From positions 372,001 to 436,000 of the forward strand of contig NZ_KE387259.1 of NCBI RefSeq assembly GCF_000430805.1: a DNA stretch of 64,000 nt, read 5' to 3'. Every line of letters starts with the position of its first letter. Position 1 is the first letter of the stretch. Made by a program: the position numbers and the translations under genes. Source of the stretch: Chitinilyticum aquatile DSM 21506. Lineage in GTDB: Bacteria > Pseudomonadota > Gammaproteobacteria > Burkholderiales > Chitinibacteraceae. This document shows, in pieces, positions 27,287 through 37,463 of the stretch. The notes beneath the pieces were generated by a model. The model was given only the letters and a program-made list of their open reading frames with translations, was not told the origin of the DNA and made no database searches.

Positions 27287-27454
27287 GGGCTCTATTGAGG
27301 CATGAATAATTTTTTACGCGATGGGCAGTCCCTCCATTCTTGCCGGATGCTTTGTCGCCAATGCTCGAAAATGCTCGCATTTCCTTGCGCTTGGCTTCGC
27401 GCCCCGACAAGTTGGCGGGACTGCGTAAAAACCAATCACGCCTCAATAGAGCCC
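27287..27454. mobile_element. MITE-like inverted-repeat element upstream of DUF294 gene
   Basis: Terminal repeats GGGCTCTATTGAGGCATGA (27287-27305) and its complement with one mismatch (27436-27454). The pairing continues inward through TTTTTTACGC/GCGTAAAAA and a CAGTCCC/GGGACTG pair (27326-27332, 27417-27423). The central part repeats ATGCTCG twice. No coding frame is evident. The AAGGAG ribosome site of the next gene lies directly outside the right end. Different in sequence from the element at 16318. Confidence 0.72.
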
Positions 27455-27467
27455 AAGGAGCCCGCAC

Positions 27468-29279
27468 ATGACCACTGCCTTCGACTTCCAGCATTCACCC
27501 TTCGATACCCTGACGCCAGCTGAACAGCAGGAACTGGCAGCCACACTCGACATCCTCTTTTATCCCGCCCATACAGCCATCCTGCAGCCCGGAGATGCGG
27601 TCGAGCATCTCCATGTGATGATGAAGGGTGCGGTCGAGGAAGAAGGCGGGCCGAACGGCACGGTGTACTACAGCGAGCATGAGGTATTCGACTCGCGCGC
27701 ACTGGTCAACGGCACTGCAGGTATGTCGCTGCACGCAAGGGAAGACACGCTGCTCTGGCGTATACCCCGCGATATCATTCTGGACCTCACCCGCCGCAAC
27801 CCGCGCTTTGCGGCCTATTTCTACGAAGACGTGGCGCGCCGCCTGGCGGCACTGGCCCACCAGCCCTATCGCGAAGAACAACCCTCGCTGATGCTGACGC
27901 GCGTGAATCAGACGCGCTACTCCGCACCTTGCTGGCTGGACCACAACGCCACCGTCATGGATGCCGCGCGCACGATGAAACGCGAGCACGCCACATCGAT
28001 CCTGGTGCGCGGCGAAAAAGGCACCGGCATTTTCACGCAGAGCGATTTGCGCAACTTCGTGATCGACGGGCTCGACCCGAATACCGAGCCGGTGGAATGG
28101 CACGCCAACTATCACCTCTACACCATCAACGAAACGGATTACCTGCATCAGGCCATGCTGCTTATGGTGCGCTACACCATCCAGCGCCTGGTGGTGCTGC
28201 GGGCCGGCGAGATCTGCGGCATCCTCGAACAGGTCGACCTGCTCTCCAGTCTTGCCAACAACCCGCACAGCATCACGGGGCAGATCGAGCGCGCCAGCCA
28301 TGTGAGCGAACTGCACGCCGCCGCCGCCGCCATGCAGCAACTGGTCAGCCAGCTGCACGGTAACGGCATGAAGGTCACGCTGATTGCCGCACTGATGAGC
28401 GAACTGCGGCAGAAGCTGCTGGCGCGCCTGTTCACCCTGCTCGCACCGCAAGACATGCTCGGGCATGTCTGCCTGCTGGTGCTGGGCTCGGAAGGGCGCG
28501 GCGAGCAGATCCTGCGTACCGATCAGGATAATGCGCTGATCATTGCCGACGGCTATCAGCATCCCGATCTGACCGCCATCTGTCAGCGCTTCAGCGAGGA
28601 ATTGATCGGCATGGGCTATCCTCCCTGCCCCGGCGGCGTGATGCTCAACACGCCGCAGTGGTGCCGCAGTACCAGCAGTTTCCGCCAGCAGATCAATGCC
28701 TGGACCGGCGACCCGAGCGGCGAAAACATGATGCAGCTGGCCATCTGGATCGACGCCAGGCCAGTGTGCGGCAACAGCAGCCTGCATGCGCAACTCGAAC
28801 AGCACCTGCACCGCTGGCTGGATGGTAATGCCGCGTTTCTGGCGCGCTTTGCCTGGCCCATCGAACTGTTCGAGCCGCCACTGACGCTGTTCTCGCGCCT
28901 TGTCACCGATGCCGGCAATGATCGCCAGCAGCTCGACCTGAAGAAAGGTGGCATTTTCCCGATCGTGCATGGTATACGCAGCCTAGCCCTTGAGAACGGC
29001 GTTTCCTTCAGCAATACCTATGAACGTATCAATGCGCTGAGCGGATTGCCGGTGCTGCCGCCGGCACTGGCACAGGATGTGAGCGAGGCACTGGCCTTCC
29101 TGCAGGGGCTGCAGCTGAAATCCGGCCTGCAGCAGCTGGCGCAGAAACAGCCCGCCAGCAATCTGATCGACCCGCGCGAGCTGACCACGCTGGAGCGCGA
29201 CCTGCTGAAAGACGCGCTCGGCGTCGTCAAGCGCTTCCGCCAGCTCTTGCGGCATCACTTCCGGCTGGGGGCCCTATGA
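27468..29279 (+). CDS. cNMP-binding/CBS/DUF294 nucleotidyltransferase-like signalling protein
   Basis: Predicted regulatory protein of 603 residues with four parts in order: a cyclic-nucleotide-binding-like domain (about 10-130), a pair of CBS domains (about 150-270), a DUF294 nucleotidyltransferase-like domain with LGSEGRGEQILRTDQDNAL near residue 340, and a DUF294 C-terminal helical domain. GSEGR...TDQDNA matches the GlnE/GlnD-like active-site pattern, so nucleotide transfer is possible but unproven. Such genes are regularly found beside actP and acs together with a DnaQ-like exonuclease, which is exactly the arrangement here. AAGGAG lies 8 bp before the ATG; stop overlaps the next gene by ATGA. 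Confidence 0.9.
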   Translation: MTTAFDFQHSPFDTLTPAEQQELAATLDILFYPAHTAILQPGDAVEHLHVMMKGAVEEEGGPNGTVYYSEHEVFDSRALVNGTAGMSLHAREDTLLWRIPRDIILDLTRRNPRFAAYFYEDVARRLAALAHQPYREEQPSLMLTRVNQTRYSAPCWLDHNATVMDAARTMKREHATSILVRGEKGTGIFTQSDLRNFVIDGLDPNTEPVEWHANYHLYTINETDYLHQAMLLMVRYTIQRLVVLRAGEICGILEQVDLLSSLANNPHSITGQIERASHVSELHAAAAAMQQLVSQLHGNGMKVTLIAALMSELRQKLLARLFTLLAPQDMLGHVCLLVLGSEGRGEQILRTDQDNALIIADGYQHPDLTAICQRFSEELIGMGYPPCPGGVMLNTPQWCRSTSSFRQQINAWTGDPSGENMMQLAIWIDARPVCGNSSLHAQLEQHLHRWLDGNAAFLARFAWPIELFEPPLTLFSRLVTDAGNDRQQLDLKKGGIFPIVHGIRSLALENGVSFSNTYERINALSGLPVLPPALAQDVSEALAFLQGLQLKSGLQQLAQKQPASNLIDPRELTTLERDLLKDALGVVKRFRQLLRHHFRLGAL

Positions 29280-29908
29280 CCAGCTGGCCGAATTGCTGGC
29301 AGGAATTGCAGCGGCGGCTTGCCCGGCGGCGCCTGCGCGTGCCGGAATTCACCTGTCTGTTCGCAGCACCACCAGCGGATGAATATGTCAGCCTCGATTG
29401 CGAAACCACCAGCCTTGACCCCGGGGGCGCGGAAATCCTCAGCATCGCCGCCGTGCGCATCATCGGCCAGCGCATTGCCCTGTCAGAATCACTGAAGCTG
29501 ATTGTCCGCCCCGAGGGGGCAATTGCCCACAGCAGCATTCCGATCCACGGTCTTCGCGCACAGGATGTGGCGCAAGGACTGCCAGTGCGCGAGGCACTCG
29601 CACAGTTGCTGGCCTTCATCGGTTCGCGGCCACTGGTCGGCTATTACCTGGAATTCGATCTGGCGGTGATCGACCGGCAGTTGCGCCCCTGGCTGGGAAT
29701 CGGTCTGCCCAACCGGCGTATCGATGTGTCGGGCCTGTATTACGACCGCATGGTGACGGCCTACCGGCCGGAAGTCGATCTCAGCCTGGATGCCATTCTG
29801 GCCACGCTGTCGCTCCCCCGGCTGCCGCGTCACGATCCGCTCAATGATGCACTGCTGGCCGCAATGATTTTCCTGAAGCTGGCGCCACGCTCCCACCGAG
29901 TGGCATGA
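29276..29908 (+). CDS. DnaQ-like 3'-5' exonuclease
   Basis: Predicted DEDD-superfamily exonuclease of 210 residues. Exo I motif SLDCETTSLD (Asp and Glu ligands) lies near residue 37, followed by Exo II GYYLEFDLAVID and Exo III with RHDPLNDALLAA (an HDxxxD arrangement). It is coupled to the DUF294 gene by a 4-bp overlap. This pair is conserved next to acetate uptake genes in many proteobacteria; its substrate is unknown, and polymerase proofreading is unlikely given the context. Confidence 0.9.
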   Translation: MTSWPNCWQELQRRLARRRLRVPEFTCLFAAPPADEYVSLDCETTSLDPGGAEILSIAAVRIIGQRIALSESLKLIVRPEGAIAHSSIPIHGLRAQDVAQGLPVREALAQLLAFIGSRPLVGYYLEFDLAVIDRQLRPWLGIGLPNRRIDVSGLYYDRMVTAYRPEVDLSLDAILATLSLPRLPRHDPLNDALLAAMIFLKLAPRSHRVA

Positions 29909-29922
29909 CACAGATACACCAT

Positions 29923-29974
29923 GGCGTATAAGACCAAAGCCATTTATTTAAAACGGCTACAGCCATATACCCAT
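29923..29974. repeat. GGCGTATA...ATATACCC palindromic repeat, copy C
   Basis: Lies between the convergent exonuclease and histidine kinase genes. Inner arms AGCCATTT and AAACGGCT (one mismatch), then ACAGCCATATACCCAT. Same family as copies A, B, D-G. Confidence 0.72.
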
Positions 29975-29996
29975 AAAGCCATTGCAGAGACAGCCA

Positions 29997-32900
29997 TCAG
30001 TGCGCGCCCCGTTCCGGAAAGGCCGGCGCCTGCCGTACTCTGCCCCACTGCAGCAGCTTGGCCTGCAGCTGCTCGGCATTGATCGGCTTGGCAAGATAAT
30101 CATCCATCCCGGCCTCCAGGCACGCGCGACGGTCATCCGACGTGGCATTGGCAGTCAGCGCGATGATGGGGATTTCCGGCCAGAGCGCACCGGTATCGGG
30201 CTGGCGGATGCGCCGTGTCGCCTCGACCCCGTCCATTTCCGGCATCTGCATGTCCATCAGCACCAGATTGAATTCTTCGTCGATCAGCGCCTGAACGGCC
30301 CTGATGCCGTTATCAACCGCGACGACGCAGCAACCCCACTTCTCCAGCATCTTGCAGGCAACGATGCGGTTGACCTGATTATCCTCCGCCAGCAGCACGC
30401 GCAGCGGCGCGCCACCGTCTTCCAGCGAATAGCGCGTCAGGAAGGCCGGATCGGGCGGGGATTTGCCATACATGTTTTCGATGGCCCGCCAGGCCTTTTC
30501 CTGCAGGGGCTTGCTCAGATAGCCCGAAAAACCTGCCTCGCGCGCCAGCAAGGCATCCCCCCGCGTTCCCGCCGCCGTCATCAGGATCAACAGGGGCTGC
30601 CCCAGCGCGGCATCGCCACTGATCTGCCGGCCCAGTTCCAGCCCGCTGCTGCCCGGCATGTAAAGATCGATCAGCACCATGCCATACGGCTGCCCCTGCT
30701 CAACCGCATGCCGCAGCTTCTGCAAGGCCTCGGCGCCGCTGGCGCACAGGTCGGCCACCCGCCCCCAGCTGCGCAGCTGCTGATCGAAATACTCGCGTTG
30801 CGACACGCTGTCATCGACCACCAGGATGCGCACGCCATCCTGCGCCCGCCCTTCGCGGGGTGTCCCCTCGGTCTGCGCGGGCGGAGGCAAGGTGATCGTG
30901 AAAAAGAACTCACTGCCCAGTCCCACGGTGCTGTGCACCCTGATCTGCCCGCCCATCAATTCGACCAGCTGCCGGCTGATGGCCAACCCCAGGCCTGTTC
31001 CGCCGAAACGGCGGGTCGTCGACGCATCCACCTGGGTAAAGCTGTCGAACAGGCGGTCAAGCTTGTCGGGCGGAATGCCCATACCGCTGTCACGCACGCT
31101 GAAACGCAGGTGATAGCCAGCAGCATCCTGCGCCTCCAGGCTGACCCTGATCGTCACACCACCATGCTCGGTAAACTTGATGGCATTGCCGATCAGATTG
31201 ATCAGCACCTGCCGCAAACGACCGGGATCACCTCGCACCCAGACCGGCACCTCGGGCTGGCGGATGCACTCCAGTCCGATTCCCTTCTCCCTGGGTCGCA
31301 ATGCCATGATGGCTGTCACACCGTCCAGCAGCGAGGCCAGATCGAAATCGACCTGTTCCAGCTCCATCCGCCCGGCTTCAACCTTGGAAAAATCGAGGAT
31401 GTCATTGATCACGCCCAGCAGCACATCGCCGCTCTGCCGGATGGTTTCCGCGTATTCGCGCTGCAGCGGCGTGAGCTCGGTATCGAGCAGCAAGCCGGCC
31501 ATGCCGAGCACGCCATTCATCGGTGTGCGGATTTCATGGCTCATATTGGCCAGAAACTGGCTTTTCGCCTTGCTCGCGGATTCAGCCGCCAGCTTGGCGG
31601 CGCGCAGCTCATCCTCGGCGAGCTTGCGGCTGGTGATGTCCTCGTGCGTTCCCGACATGCGCAGCGGCTGGCCGTCGGGCAACCATTCCAGCACCCGACC
31701 ACGGTCATGCACCCACACCCAGTGCCCGTCGCGATGTTGCATGCGGCACTCGCAATCGTAGTATTCCAGCTCACCGGCAAAGTGCCGCTGCAGCCCCTGT
31801 TCCGACACAGGCAAATCGTCCGGGCAGACCAGGCGCAACCAGGTTTCGATGCTGACTGGCTCCAGTTCAGCAAGGGTATATCCCAGCATCGCCGCCCAGC
31901 GCTCATTGAAATAGACCTCGCCGCTTTGGACATTCCATTCCCAGGTTCCGATATTGGTCGCCTGGATGATGTTGCTCAGCCGCTCCTGTTCGGTAGACAG
32001 CGCCAGCTCGGCTTCCTTGCGCGCGGTGATGTCGCTTTCGATTGCGATGAAATGTGTAATGACACCATTGCCGTCGCGCACCGGCTCGATATCGAGCGAA
32101 ATCCAGTAGGGCGAGCCGTCACGCCGGTAATTGATCAGCTCGGTGTAGCAATGCTCGCCCAGCCGGATTTGTTGCGTGATTTGCGCGACTGCGAGCGGGT
32201 CGGTCAGCGGCCCCTGCAGCACTGAGCCGGGACGTTTGCCCTGCATGAAGGCCAGATCATAGCCAGTGAGTCGCTCGAAGCCCTTGTTCACCCACTCGAC
32301 ATTACCTCGCGCATCGGTAATCACAACGGCATTGGAAGTGCGGCTGGCAACCAGCGACAGCATGCGAGCCTCGGCGTCGCGGGCCTGCAGCTGCATCTCG
32401 GCGGTTTTTTGCTGGGAAATGTCGGAAATGAAGCCATGCCAGAGCGTATCGCCCTCCGGAGTCCGCTCCGGGCTAGCCATGCCTTCCACCCAGATCAGCC
32501 CTTTCTGCGGATGGTGAACACGATACGTGTCATGCCAGCGCGTCAGCATCTGCGCCGAGGCAATGATGCTATCCCGCACGTGCGGCAAATCCTCTTCATG
32601 CAAGACGGCAAAAACCGCGGCTGCGTCTTCACGCACGGCATCCGCTTCGACCCCATAGATATCACGCATCCCTTCACTGGCATAAGGAAAACAGCTGCGG
32701 CCATCGACATACAGGCGATACTGGTAAATCACACCGGGCAGCTGCGCACCGATTTTCTGCAGGCGCAGCAGCGACTCCTGCCCCTCCTTGGCCTGAAGCG
32801 CCTCGCGAAACGCTTGCGCAGCACGCTGCGAATCAACGTGGCGATACTGCAGCAAACGGGCAATGGTCAAAAGAAGGGGATGCAAGTAGTCTGCCTGTCC

Positions 32901-33257
32901 GGTGGCTGTTCGCACGGGCAGGCCCAACAGCAGCAAGACGGCGAGTACCTGGCCTTCCAGCCGGACAGGCAAGGCCTGGCACTCCCGGCCCTCACCCACC
33001 TGCACCGCAACGGGTTCACCGCGCAGCACAACCCGTCCGGCCAGCTCATCCAGTCCTGCCGGCATCCCCACGCCAGCCATGAATATGCCCTTACCGGGCT
33101 GCAGTCTGCCATCAATGGCCACATGCAGTGCTGCCGCCTCACAGGTAGTCAGCGCCAGTACGTCCTGCAGCAGCAGAGGAAAAAACTGTTCGTCAGCTTC
33201 GTCACTGACAAAGCCCGCCTGGGCAGTGAGGATGGCATCGATTAGTGTCTTCTGCAT
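29997..33257 (-). CDS. Hybrid sensor histidine kinase, GAF-like/PAS3/HisKA/HATPase/REC2
   Basis: Predicted soluble sensor kinase of 1086 residues with no transmembrane helix. Order: GAF-like region (1-140), three PAS/PAC units (about 165-285, 295-415, 420-545), HisKA with SHEIRTP and phospho-accepting His574, HATPase with [21 protein letters not shown] and GGTGLGLAI, then two receiver domains ([10 protein letters not shown] with LIDLYMP near 861; [10 protein letters not shown] with LMDMQMP near 1002). No HPt domain follows, so a separate phosphotransfer protein is expected. It lies between the acetate-uptake genes and acs, divergent from acs, which suggests but does not show a role in carbon-source control. 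Confidence 0.92.
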   Translation of the reverse strand: MQKTLIDAILTAQAGFVSDEADEQFFPLLLQDVLALTTCEAAALHVAIDGRLQPGKGIFMAGVGMPAGLDELAGRVVLRGEPVAVQVGEGRECQALPVRLEGQVLAVLLLLGLPVRTATGQADYLHPLLLTIARLLQYRHVDSQRAAQAFREALQAKEGQESLLRLQKIGAQLPGVIYQYRLYVDGRSCFPYASEGMRDIYGVEADAVREDAAAVFAVLHEEDLPHVRDSIIASAQMLTRWHDTYRVHHPQKGLIWVEGMASPERTPEGDTLWHGFISDISQQKTAEMQLQARDAEARMLSLVASRTSNAVVITDARGNVEWVNKGFERLTGYDLAFMQGKRPGSVLQGPLTDPLAVAQITQQIRLGEHCYTELINYRRDGSPYWISLDIEPVRDGNGVITHFIAIESDITARKEAELALSTEQERLSNIIQATNIGTWEWNVQSGEVYFNERWAAMLGYTLAELEPVSIETWLRLVCPDDLPVSEQGLQRHFAGELEYYDCECRMQHRDGHWVWVHDRGRVLEWLPDGQPLRMSGTHEDITSRKLAEDELRAAKLAAESASKAKSQFLANMSHEIRTPMNGVLGMAGLLLDTELTPLQREYAETIRQSGDVLLGVINDILDFSKVEAGRMELEQVDFDLASLLDGVTAIMALRPREKGIGLECIRQPEVPVWVRGDPGRLRQVLINLIGNAIKFTEHGGVTIRVSLEAQDAAGYHLRFSVRDSGMGIPPDKLDRLFDSFTQVDASTTRRFGGTGLGLAISRQLVELMGGQIRVHSTVGLGSEFFFTITLPPPAQTEGTPREGRAQDGVRILVVDDSVSQREYFDQQLRSWGRVADLCASGAEALQKLRHAVEQGQPYGMVLIDLYMPGSSGLELGRQISGDAALGQPLLILMTAAGTRGDALLAREAGFSGYLSKPLQEKAWRAIENMYGKSPPDPAFLTRYSLEDGGAPLRVLLAEDNQVNRIVACKMLEKWGCCVVAVDNGIRAVQALIDEEFNLVLMDMQMPEMDGVEATRRIRQPDTGALWPEIPIIALTANATSDDRRACLEAGMDDYLAKPINAEQLQAKLLQWGRVRQAPAFPERGAH

Positions 33258-33387
33258 GAATACCCTGGGTTCCTGTGTCCTGCCCGATCAGATGTGCAGC
33301 TTTAGCTTAGCGCATCACTTGAGGCTCTGCGCCGGGGACAGGCCCACTATCAGTGCGACTGATTTGCGGCATCAGAAAAGACAATTG

Positions 33388-33407
33388 GATTTGCCGCTCG
33401 GCAAATC
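33388..33407. promoter_or_regulatory. Possible operator upstream of acs
   Basis: Perfect 9-bp inverted repeat GATTTGCCG-CT-CGGCAAATC centred about 63 bp before the acs ATG, in the divergent gap with the kinase gene. Too short and T-poor for a terminator in this place; an operator is an inference. Confidence 0.45.
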
Positions 33408-33460
33408 ATAAAGTTTGCTCACCGACTATTTCCTTACTGTTTGGGCAAGAAGGAGCACAC

Positions 33461-35431
33461 ATGGGCACTATCGATTCCGTTCTGAAAGAAAACCGTCTCT
33501 TCCCGCCGTCCGACGATTTCCGCGTCAAGGCCAATGTGTCCGGCATGGACGGCTACAACGCCCTGTGCGAAAAGGCCAACAGCGATTACGCCGGTTTCTG
33601 GGGCGAGCTGGCCCGCGAACTGGTGAGCTGGAAAAAACCGTTCACCAAGGTGCTCAACGACAGCAACGCACCGTTCTTCAAATGGTTTGAAGACGGTGAA
33701 ATGAATGTGTCCTACAACTGCCTGGACCGCCACCTCGAAGCCCGCGGCAACAAGGTTGCCATCATTTTCGAAGCCGACGACGGCTCGGTGTCGCGTGTCA
33801 CCTACCGCGAGCTCTACCACCGCGTCTGCCAGTTCGCCAATGGCCTCAAGAGCCTGGGCGTGAAGAAGGGTGACCGCGTGGTCATCTACATGCCGCATGG
33901 CGTGGAAGCCATCATCGCCATGCAGGCCAGCGCCCGCATCGGTGCGATCCACTCGGTCGTTTTCGGTGGTTTCTCCGCCGGAGCCCTGCGTGACCGCATC
34001 CAGGATGCCGCCGCCAAGGTCGTCATCACCGCCAATGAAACCGTGCGTGGCGGCAAGACCACGCCGCTGAAATCGATCACCGACGAAGCGCTGGGCCTGG
34101 GCGGCTGCGATTCGGTCGAAAAAGTTGTCGTCTTCCAGCGCACCAGCGCCAAGCCCGAACACTGGAGCGAAGAGCGCAACATCTGGTGGCACAAGCTGGT
34201 GAAAGACCAGGCCGACGAGTGCGAACCGGAATGGGTAAACGCCGAAGACCCGCTCTTCATCCTCTACACCTCCGGTTCGACCGGCAAGCCCAAGGGCGTG
34301 CAGCACAGCAGCGCCGGTTACTTCCTCGGCACGCAAGTGACCATGAAGTGGGTGTTCGATTACAAGGACAGCGATGTGTACTGGTGCACGGCCGATGTGG
34401 GCTGGATTACCGGCCACAGCTACATCGCCTACGGCCCGCTGGGCATCGGTGCCACGCAGGTCGTGTTCGAAGGCGTGCCGACCTATCCGGATGCCTCGCG
34501 CTTCTGGCAGATGATCGAGAAGCACGAAGTCACCACCTTCTACACCGCGCCGACCGCAATCCGCTCGCTGATCAAGCTGGGTGGAGACCTACCGAAACAG
34601 TACGATCTGTCCAGCCTGCGCCTCTTGGGCACCGTGGGCGAACCGATCAATCCGGAAGCCTGGATGTGGTACCACGAAGTGGTCGGCGGCGGACGCTGCC
34701 CGATCGTCGACACCTGGTGGCAGACCGAAACCGGCGCCAACATGATCGCCCCGCTGCCGGGCGCTGCCGCCACCAAGCCGGGCTCATGCACGCTGCCACT
34801 GCCGGGCATCATGGCCGACATCGTCGATGAATCCGGCGCACCGGTCGAAGCCGGCAAGGGCGGCTTCCTCGTGATCAGCAAGCCGTGGCCGTCGATGGTT
34901 CGCACCATCTGGGGTGATCCGGACCGCTTCAAGAAGACCTATTTCCCGGAAGACTACAACGGCAAGCTGTACCTGGCCGGCGACTCCGCGCACCGCGACG
35001 AGAATGGCTATATCTGGATCATGGGCCGCATCGACGACGTGCTGAACGTGTCCGGTCACCGCCTGGGTACGATGGAAATCGAATCGGCACTGGTGGCCAA
35101 CCCGCTGGTGGCCGAAGCCGCCGTAGTCGGCAAGCCGCACGACATCAAGGGCGAATCGGTGGTGGCCTACGTGGTGCTCAAGAGCAGCCGCCCGGAAGGC
35201 GATGATGCGAAGAAGATCGCCAAGGAACTGCGCGAATGGGTCGCCCACGAAATCGGCAAGATCGCCCAGCCGGATGAAATCCGCTTCGGCGACAACCTGC
35301 CAAAGACCCGCTCGGGCAAGATCATGCGCCGCTTGCTGCGTGACATCGCCAAGGGTGCGGAAATCACCGCCGACACCTCGACGCTGGAAAATCCGGCGAT
35401 TCTGGAGCAACTGCGTCAGAGCGCCATTTAA
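33461..35431 (+). CDS. acs: Acetyl-CoA synthetase
   Basis: Activates acetate to acetyl-CoA through an acetyl-adenylate. Start is at [16 protein letters not shown] (ATG 33461) with GAAGGAG six bases upstream; the upstream open frame is not family sequence. The 656-residue product has the AMP-binding motif [11 protein letters not shown] near residue 266, the adenylation motif DTWWQTETG, the hinge [16 protein letters not shown], and the C-terminal TRSGKIMRR with the lysine that protein acetyltransferases modify. It completes an acetate set with DUF485-actP. Confidence 0.97.
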   Translation: MGTIDSVLKENRLFPPSDDFRVKANVSGMDGYNALCEKANSDYAGFWGELARELVSWKKPFTKVLNDSNAPFFKWFEDGEMNVSYNCLDRHLEARGNKVAIIFEADDGSVSRVTYRELYHRVCQFANGLKSLGVKKGDRVVIYMPHGVEAIIAMQASARIGAIHSVVFGGFSAGALRDRIQDAAAKVVITANETVRGGKTTPLKSITDEALGLGGCDSVEKVVVFQRTSAKPEHWSEERNIWWHKLVKDQADECEPEWVNAEDPLFILYTSGSTGKPKGVQHSSAGYFLGTQVTMKWVFDYKDSDVYWCTADVGWITGHSYIAYGPLGIGATQVVFEGVPTYPDASRFWQMIEKHEVTTFYTAPTAIRSLIKLGGDLPKQYDLSSLRLLGTVGEPINPEAWMWYHEVVGGGRCPIVDTWWQTETGANMIAPLPGAAATKPGSCTLPLPGIMADIVDESGAPVEAGKGGFLVISKPWPSMVRTIWGDPDRFKKTYFPEDYNGKLYLAGDSAHRDENGYIWIMGRIDDVLNVSGHRLGTMEIESALVANPLVAEAAVVGKPHDIKGESVVAYVVLKSSRPEGDDAKKIAKELREWVAHEIGKIAQPDEIRFGDNLPKTRSGKIMRRLLRDIAKGAEITADTSTLENPAILEQLRQSAI

Positions 35432-35475
35432 AACTCTCCGACACGAGTTTTACTGCTTTCACGGCAGACTTTTCG

Positions 35476-35500
35476 CCCCCGCCCCGTGCGGGGGTTTTTT
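35476..35500 (+). terminator. Terminator of acs
   Basis: CCCCCGC and GCGGGGG around a 5-base loop, followed by six T residues. Confidence 0.9.
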
Positions 35501-35575
35501 CTTGCGCCTGCGCTCGACCTACACTTCTCGGACACGGGCCATGCCGTCACAACCTTTCCGCCAACCAGAATCACA

Positions 35576-35625
35576 TAGGTATCACACCATAACCATTCAA
35601 GATAAATGGCTGCAGCCCAATACGG
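35576..35625. repeat. AGGTAT...AATACGG palindromic repeat, copy D
   Basis: Between the convergent acs and Mth938-type genes. Inner arms ACCATT and AAATGGCT, then CTGCAGCCC; the right end has one change from ATACCC. It starts about 75 bp beyond the acs terminator. Confidence 0.65.
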
Positions 35626-35637
35626 CGCAATGTATGA

Positions 35638-36009
35638 TCACTGGTCGTGCAAAATGACCGCAACCACCCTGCGCTCTTCCGCGCACAGAATGTTGAAGGT
35701 GCGGCACAGCGCGCCGTTGTCCATGAAATCGACTCCGATACGCGCCTGCAGCAAGGCGGAATAGACCGATGGATGCGCAAAGCGCAGCTTGCTGCCGGTG
35801 CCGATCAGCACCACTTCGGGCGCCAGCGCCAGCAGCGGCTCGAAATCAGCATTACCAAGTGTCTCGAGGCGCTGCCCCGACCAGGGTTCGACACGATCCG
35901 CAGCAACCAGAACGCTGCCTTCAAAACGCTCCTGGTTCACCATCACATAGCCCTCACCATAGCCGGTGAACTGGTTCAGATTGGCAAGCTTGCTCTGATG
36001 CAACTTCAT
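35638..36009 (-). CDS. Mth938/NDUFAF3-domain protein
   Basis: Small soluble protein of about 123 residues from the ATG at 36009 (MKLHQSKLANLNQFTGYGEG). It belongs to the Mth938 (DUF498, Xcc1710-like) family, whose eukaryotic member NDUFAF3 assists respiratory complex I assembly; the bacterial role is not established. Characteristic stretches are VLIGTGSKLRFAHP and GVDFMDNGALCRTFNIL. Transcribed divergently from alaA. Confidence 0.85.
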   Translation of the reverse strand: MKLHQSKLANLNQFTGYGEGYVMVNQERFEGSVLVAADRVEPWSGQRLETLGNADFEPLLALAPEVVLIGTGSKLRFAHPSVYSALLQARIGVDFMDNGALCRTFNILCAEERRVVAVILHDQ

Positions 36010-36143
36010 GGATAGACCCCGCAGGAAGAATCCGCGCATTCTAGCAGCTCCGGTGCATGGAAAATCAGCACTTTGATACGCCGGAACACGGCAAGATTCG
36101 CTAGAATACGGGGTTTTCCCTAGACCCCGGTTGTAGGCCACTT

Positions 36144-37370
36144 ATGGAAGCGATTCTGAAGTCGAACAAGCTGCTCAACGTCTGCTACGAAATCCGTGGC
36201 CCGGTACCGGAACGAGCGCGTCAGATGGAAGAAGATGGCCACCGCATCATCAAGCTGAACATCGGCAACCTCGCCCCCTTCGGCTTCGATGCGCCGGAAG
36301 AAGTCGTGCAGGACGTGATCCGCAACCTGCCTGCCGCAGCCGGCTATGTGGATTCGAAAGGCCTGTTCCCCGCGCGCAAGGCCATCATGCACTACACGCA
36401 GGAAAAGGGAATTGCCGATGTCACGGTGGACGACATCTACATTGGCAACGGCGCTTCTGAGCTCATCGTGATGGCGATGCAGGGTCTGCTCAACAACGGC
36501 GACGAAGTGCTCGTGCCGATGCCGGATTATCCGCTGTGGACCGCCGCGGTAAGCCTCGCCGGCGGCAAGCCGCGTCATTACCTGTGCGACGAAGCGCAGG
36601 ACTGGATGCCGGCACTCGACGACATCCGCGCCAAGATTACCGACCGCACGCGCGCGCTGGTGCTGATCAACCCGAACAACCCGACCGGGGCGCTCTACTC
36701 CGACGACATGCTGCGCGAGCTGATCGAAATCGCGCGCCAGAACGACCTGATCATTTTCGCCGACGAAATCTACGACAAGGTGCTCTACGACGGCCGCACG
36801 CACACGTCGATTGCCTCGCTGGCCGATGACATCCTGTTTGTCACCTTCAACGGCCTGTCGAAGAACTACCGCGCCTGCGGCTACCGCGCCGGCTGGATGA
36901 TCGTCTCGGGCAACAAGAAAATCGCGCGCGACTACATCGAGGGGCTCAACATCCTCTCGACCATGCGCCTGTGCGCCAATGTGCCCGCGCAATACGCGAT
37001 CCAGACCGCGCTGGGCGGCTACCAGAGCATCAACGATCTGGTGCGCCCCGGTGGCCGGCTCGCACGCCAGCGCGACATCGCGCACGATCTGATCACCAGC
37101 ATTCCGGGCGTCTCCTGCGTGAAACCGCAGGCGGCACTCTACATGTTCCCGAAACTCGACCCGAAGATGTATCCGGTGGTCGACGACCAGCAGCTGATTC
37201 TGGAGCTGCTGCAGGAAGAAAAGGTGCTGCTGGTACAGGGCACGGGCTTCAACTGGCACCAGCCCGACCACTTCCGCGTCGTGTTCCTGCCGCAGGGCGA
37301 CGACCTGCAGGATGCCATTGCCCGTCTCGCGCGCTTCCTGGACGGCTGGCGCAAGCGGCACGGCACCTGA
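36144..37370 (+). CDS. alaA: PLP-dependent aminotransferase, AlaA type
   Basis: Fold-type I aminotransferase, probably glutamate-pyruvate (alanine) transaminase. The 408-residue product starts MEAILKSNKLLNVCYEIRGPV, as AlaA proteins do. PLP-site features include NPNNPTGALY, DEIYDKVLYDG and the Schiff-base lysine in GLSKNYRACGYRAGW. It lies just upstream of hom and thrC, an order common in Neisseriales and related betaproteobacteria, so it may supply or drain amino groups for the aspartate family, though exact substrate is inferred. Confidence 0.92.
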   Translation: MEAILKSNKLLNVCYEIRGPVPERARQMEEDGHRIIKLNIGNLAPFGFDAPEEVVQDVIRNLPAAAGYVDSKGLFPARKAIMHYTQEKGIADVTVDDIYIGNGASELIVMAMQGLLNNGDEVLVPMPDYPLWTAAVSLAGGKPRHYLCDEAQDWMPALDDIRAKITDRTRALVLINPNNPTGALYSDDMLRELIEIARQNDLIIFADEIYDKVLYDGRTHTSIASLADDILFVTFNGLSKNYRACGYRAGWMIVSGNKKIARDYIEGLNILSTMRLCANVPAQYAIQTALGGYQSINDLVRPGGRLARQRDIAHDLITSIPGVSCVKPQAALYMFPKLDPKMYPVVDDQQLILELLQEEKVLLVQGTGFNWHQPDHFRVVFLPQGDDLQDAIARLARFLDGWRKRHGT

Positions 37371-37463
37371 GCGTATATCTCGACAGCCGTTACAAATAAA
37401 AGCAATCAGAGCAATACACTAGAACGTATCAATCAACATCACTGGCAATCAGGAAACAGAGCA

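Noticed and set aside
36073-36107. TTGATA...TAGAAT as a promoter of alaA
   Set aside because: The hexamers are 23 bp apart, too far for a sigma-70 promoter.
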